Shown in pieces: positions 63,801 through 64,000 of a stretch of 64,000 nucleotides of DNA. The position numbers and the translations under genes were made by a program. How positions within the stretch are numbered: position 1 is the first letter of the stretch; every line of letters starts with the position of its first letter. The notes beneath the pieces were generated by a model that was not told the origin of the DNA, searched no databases, and saw only the letters and a program-made list of their open reading frames with translations. Source of the DNA: Theocolax elegans (Eukaryota > Arthropoda > Insecta > Hymenoptera > Cerocephalidae); the NCBI GenBank assembly GCA_026168455.1, contig CM047426.1, positions 79,883,986-79,947,985 on the forward strand, given 5' to 3'.

Positions 63801-64000
63801 GTTTTACATGTCACTATTCAATTCGTTAGTTTCAAGTTTTTCCTCCAGGTACAATGTCTGTAAAAAATACTGCTTTCTCATGATAAGTGTCATCCAGAAA
63901 ACTTAAGAATGCAGGTTTTAAAAATTGATCAAAGCTGAAGAAGAAAAGAGCACGAAGGAAAAATAAAGTACTTTTAAAATATTTTACATCGCATTCATTA
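63801..64000 (+). repeat. Direct duplication, copy 2 (cut by window edge)
   Basis: This is the second copy of 62996-63191. It is still matching at the last base of the window, so the true repeat is longer than 200 bp. The left junction is sharp: CGGTCTTGGC precedes copy 2, while AATAAAA precedes copy 1. The indel-dominated differences are typical of uncorrected long-read consensus and point to a possible assembly duplication, though a recent tandem duplication is also possible. Confidence 0.95.

Noticed and set aside
1..64000. CRISPR arrays, operons, integrated prophage or bacterial transfer
   Set aside because: No regularly spaced repeats, gene-dense ORFs or bacterial signals; composition and splice signals are those of an animal genome.

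Overview
The window looks like a piece of animal, most probably hymenopteran insect (bee or ant type), nuclear DNA. The support is compositional: very AT-rich DNA alternates every few hundred bases with CpG-rich patches, and long GA/CT microsatellites are common. There are eukaryotic splice signals and no operons, ribosome-binding sites or long ORFs. The taxon is inferred; no homology search was possible.

The window is almost entirely non-coding. The longest open frames (up to 169 codons) sit in CpG-rich or purine-rich patches, resemble no family I know and look like chance. The one well-supported protein-coding piece is on the minus strand at 55853-55793. It is a first coding exon of 20 codons plus one base encoding a hydrophobic signal peptide, and it ends exactly at a consensus GTGAGT donor. 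Upstream on the same strand are a 339-nt leader without any ATG, an initiator (TCAGTG, +1 near 56192) and a TATA-like box (56226-56220). If this is right, everything below 55792 is probably the first intron of a secreted or cell-surface protein gene, at least ~55 kb long unless an unrecognised exon lies within it. Facing away from it on the plus strand is a possible spliced transcript (donor at 57705; an 83-bp exon at 58125-58207 with good acceptor and donor), which suggests a divergent promoter region at 56.2-57.5 kb.

Other landmarks are: a 5S-rRNA-like, Pol III-type unit on the minus strand (53026-52909); a 759-bp non-autonomous DNA transposon with long divergent terminal inverted repeats and TA target-site duplications (61381-62139); a 144-bp MITE-like element (30860-31003); and a ~200-bp direct duplication with an 805-bp period reaching the right edge (62996-63191 and 63801-64000), whose copies differ almost only by small indels. 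Several CT/GA microsatellites occur as inverted pairs. Weaker exon candidates are a signal-peptide-like ORF at 6406-6561 (+) and a Ser/Asn/Gly-rich ORF at 22422-22186 (-).

Layout: 1-55.8 kb is putative intron or intergenic DNA with microsatellites, hairpins, one MITE and the 5S-like unit; 55.8-58.2 kb is the promoter/first-exon region; 58.2-64 kb is upstream intergenic DNA with the TA-flanked transposon and the terminal duplication.
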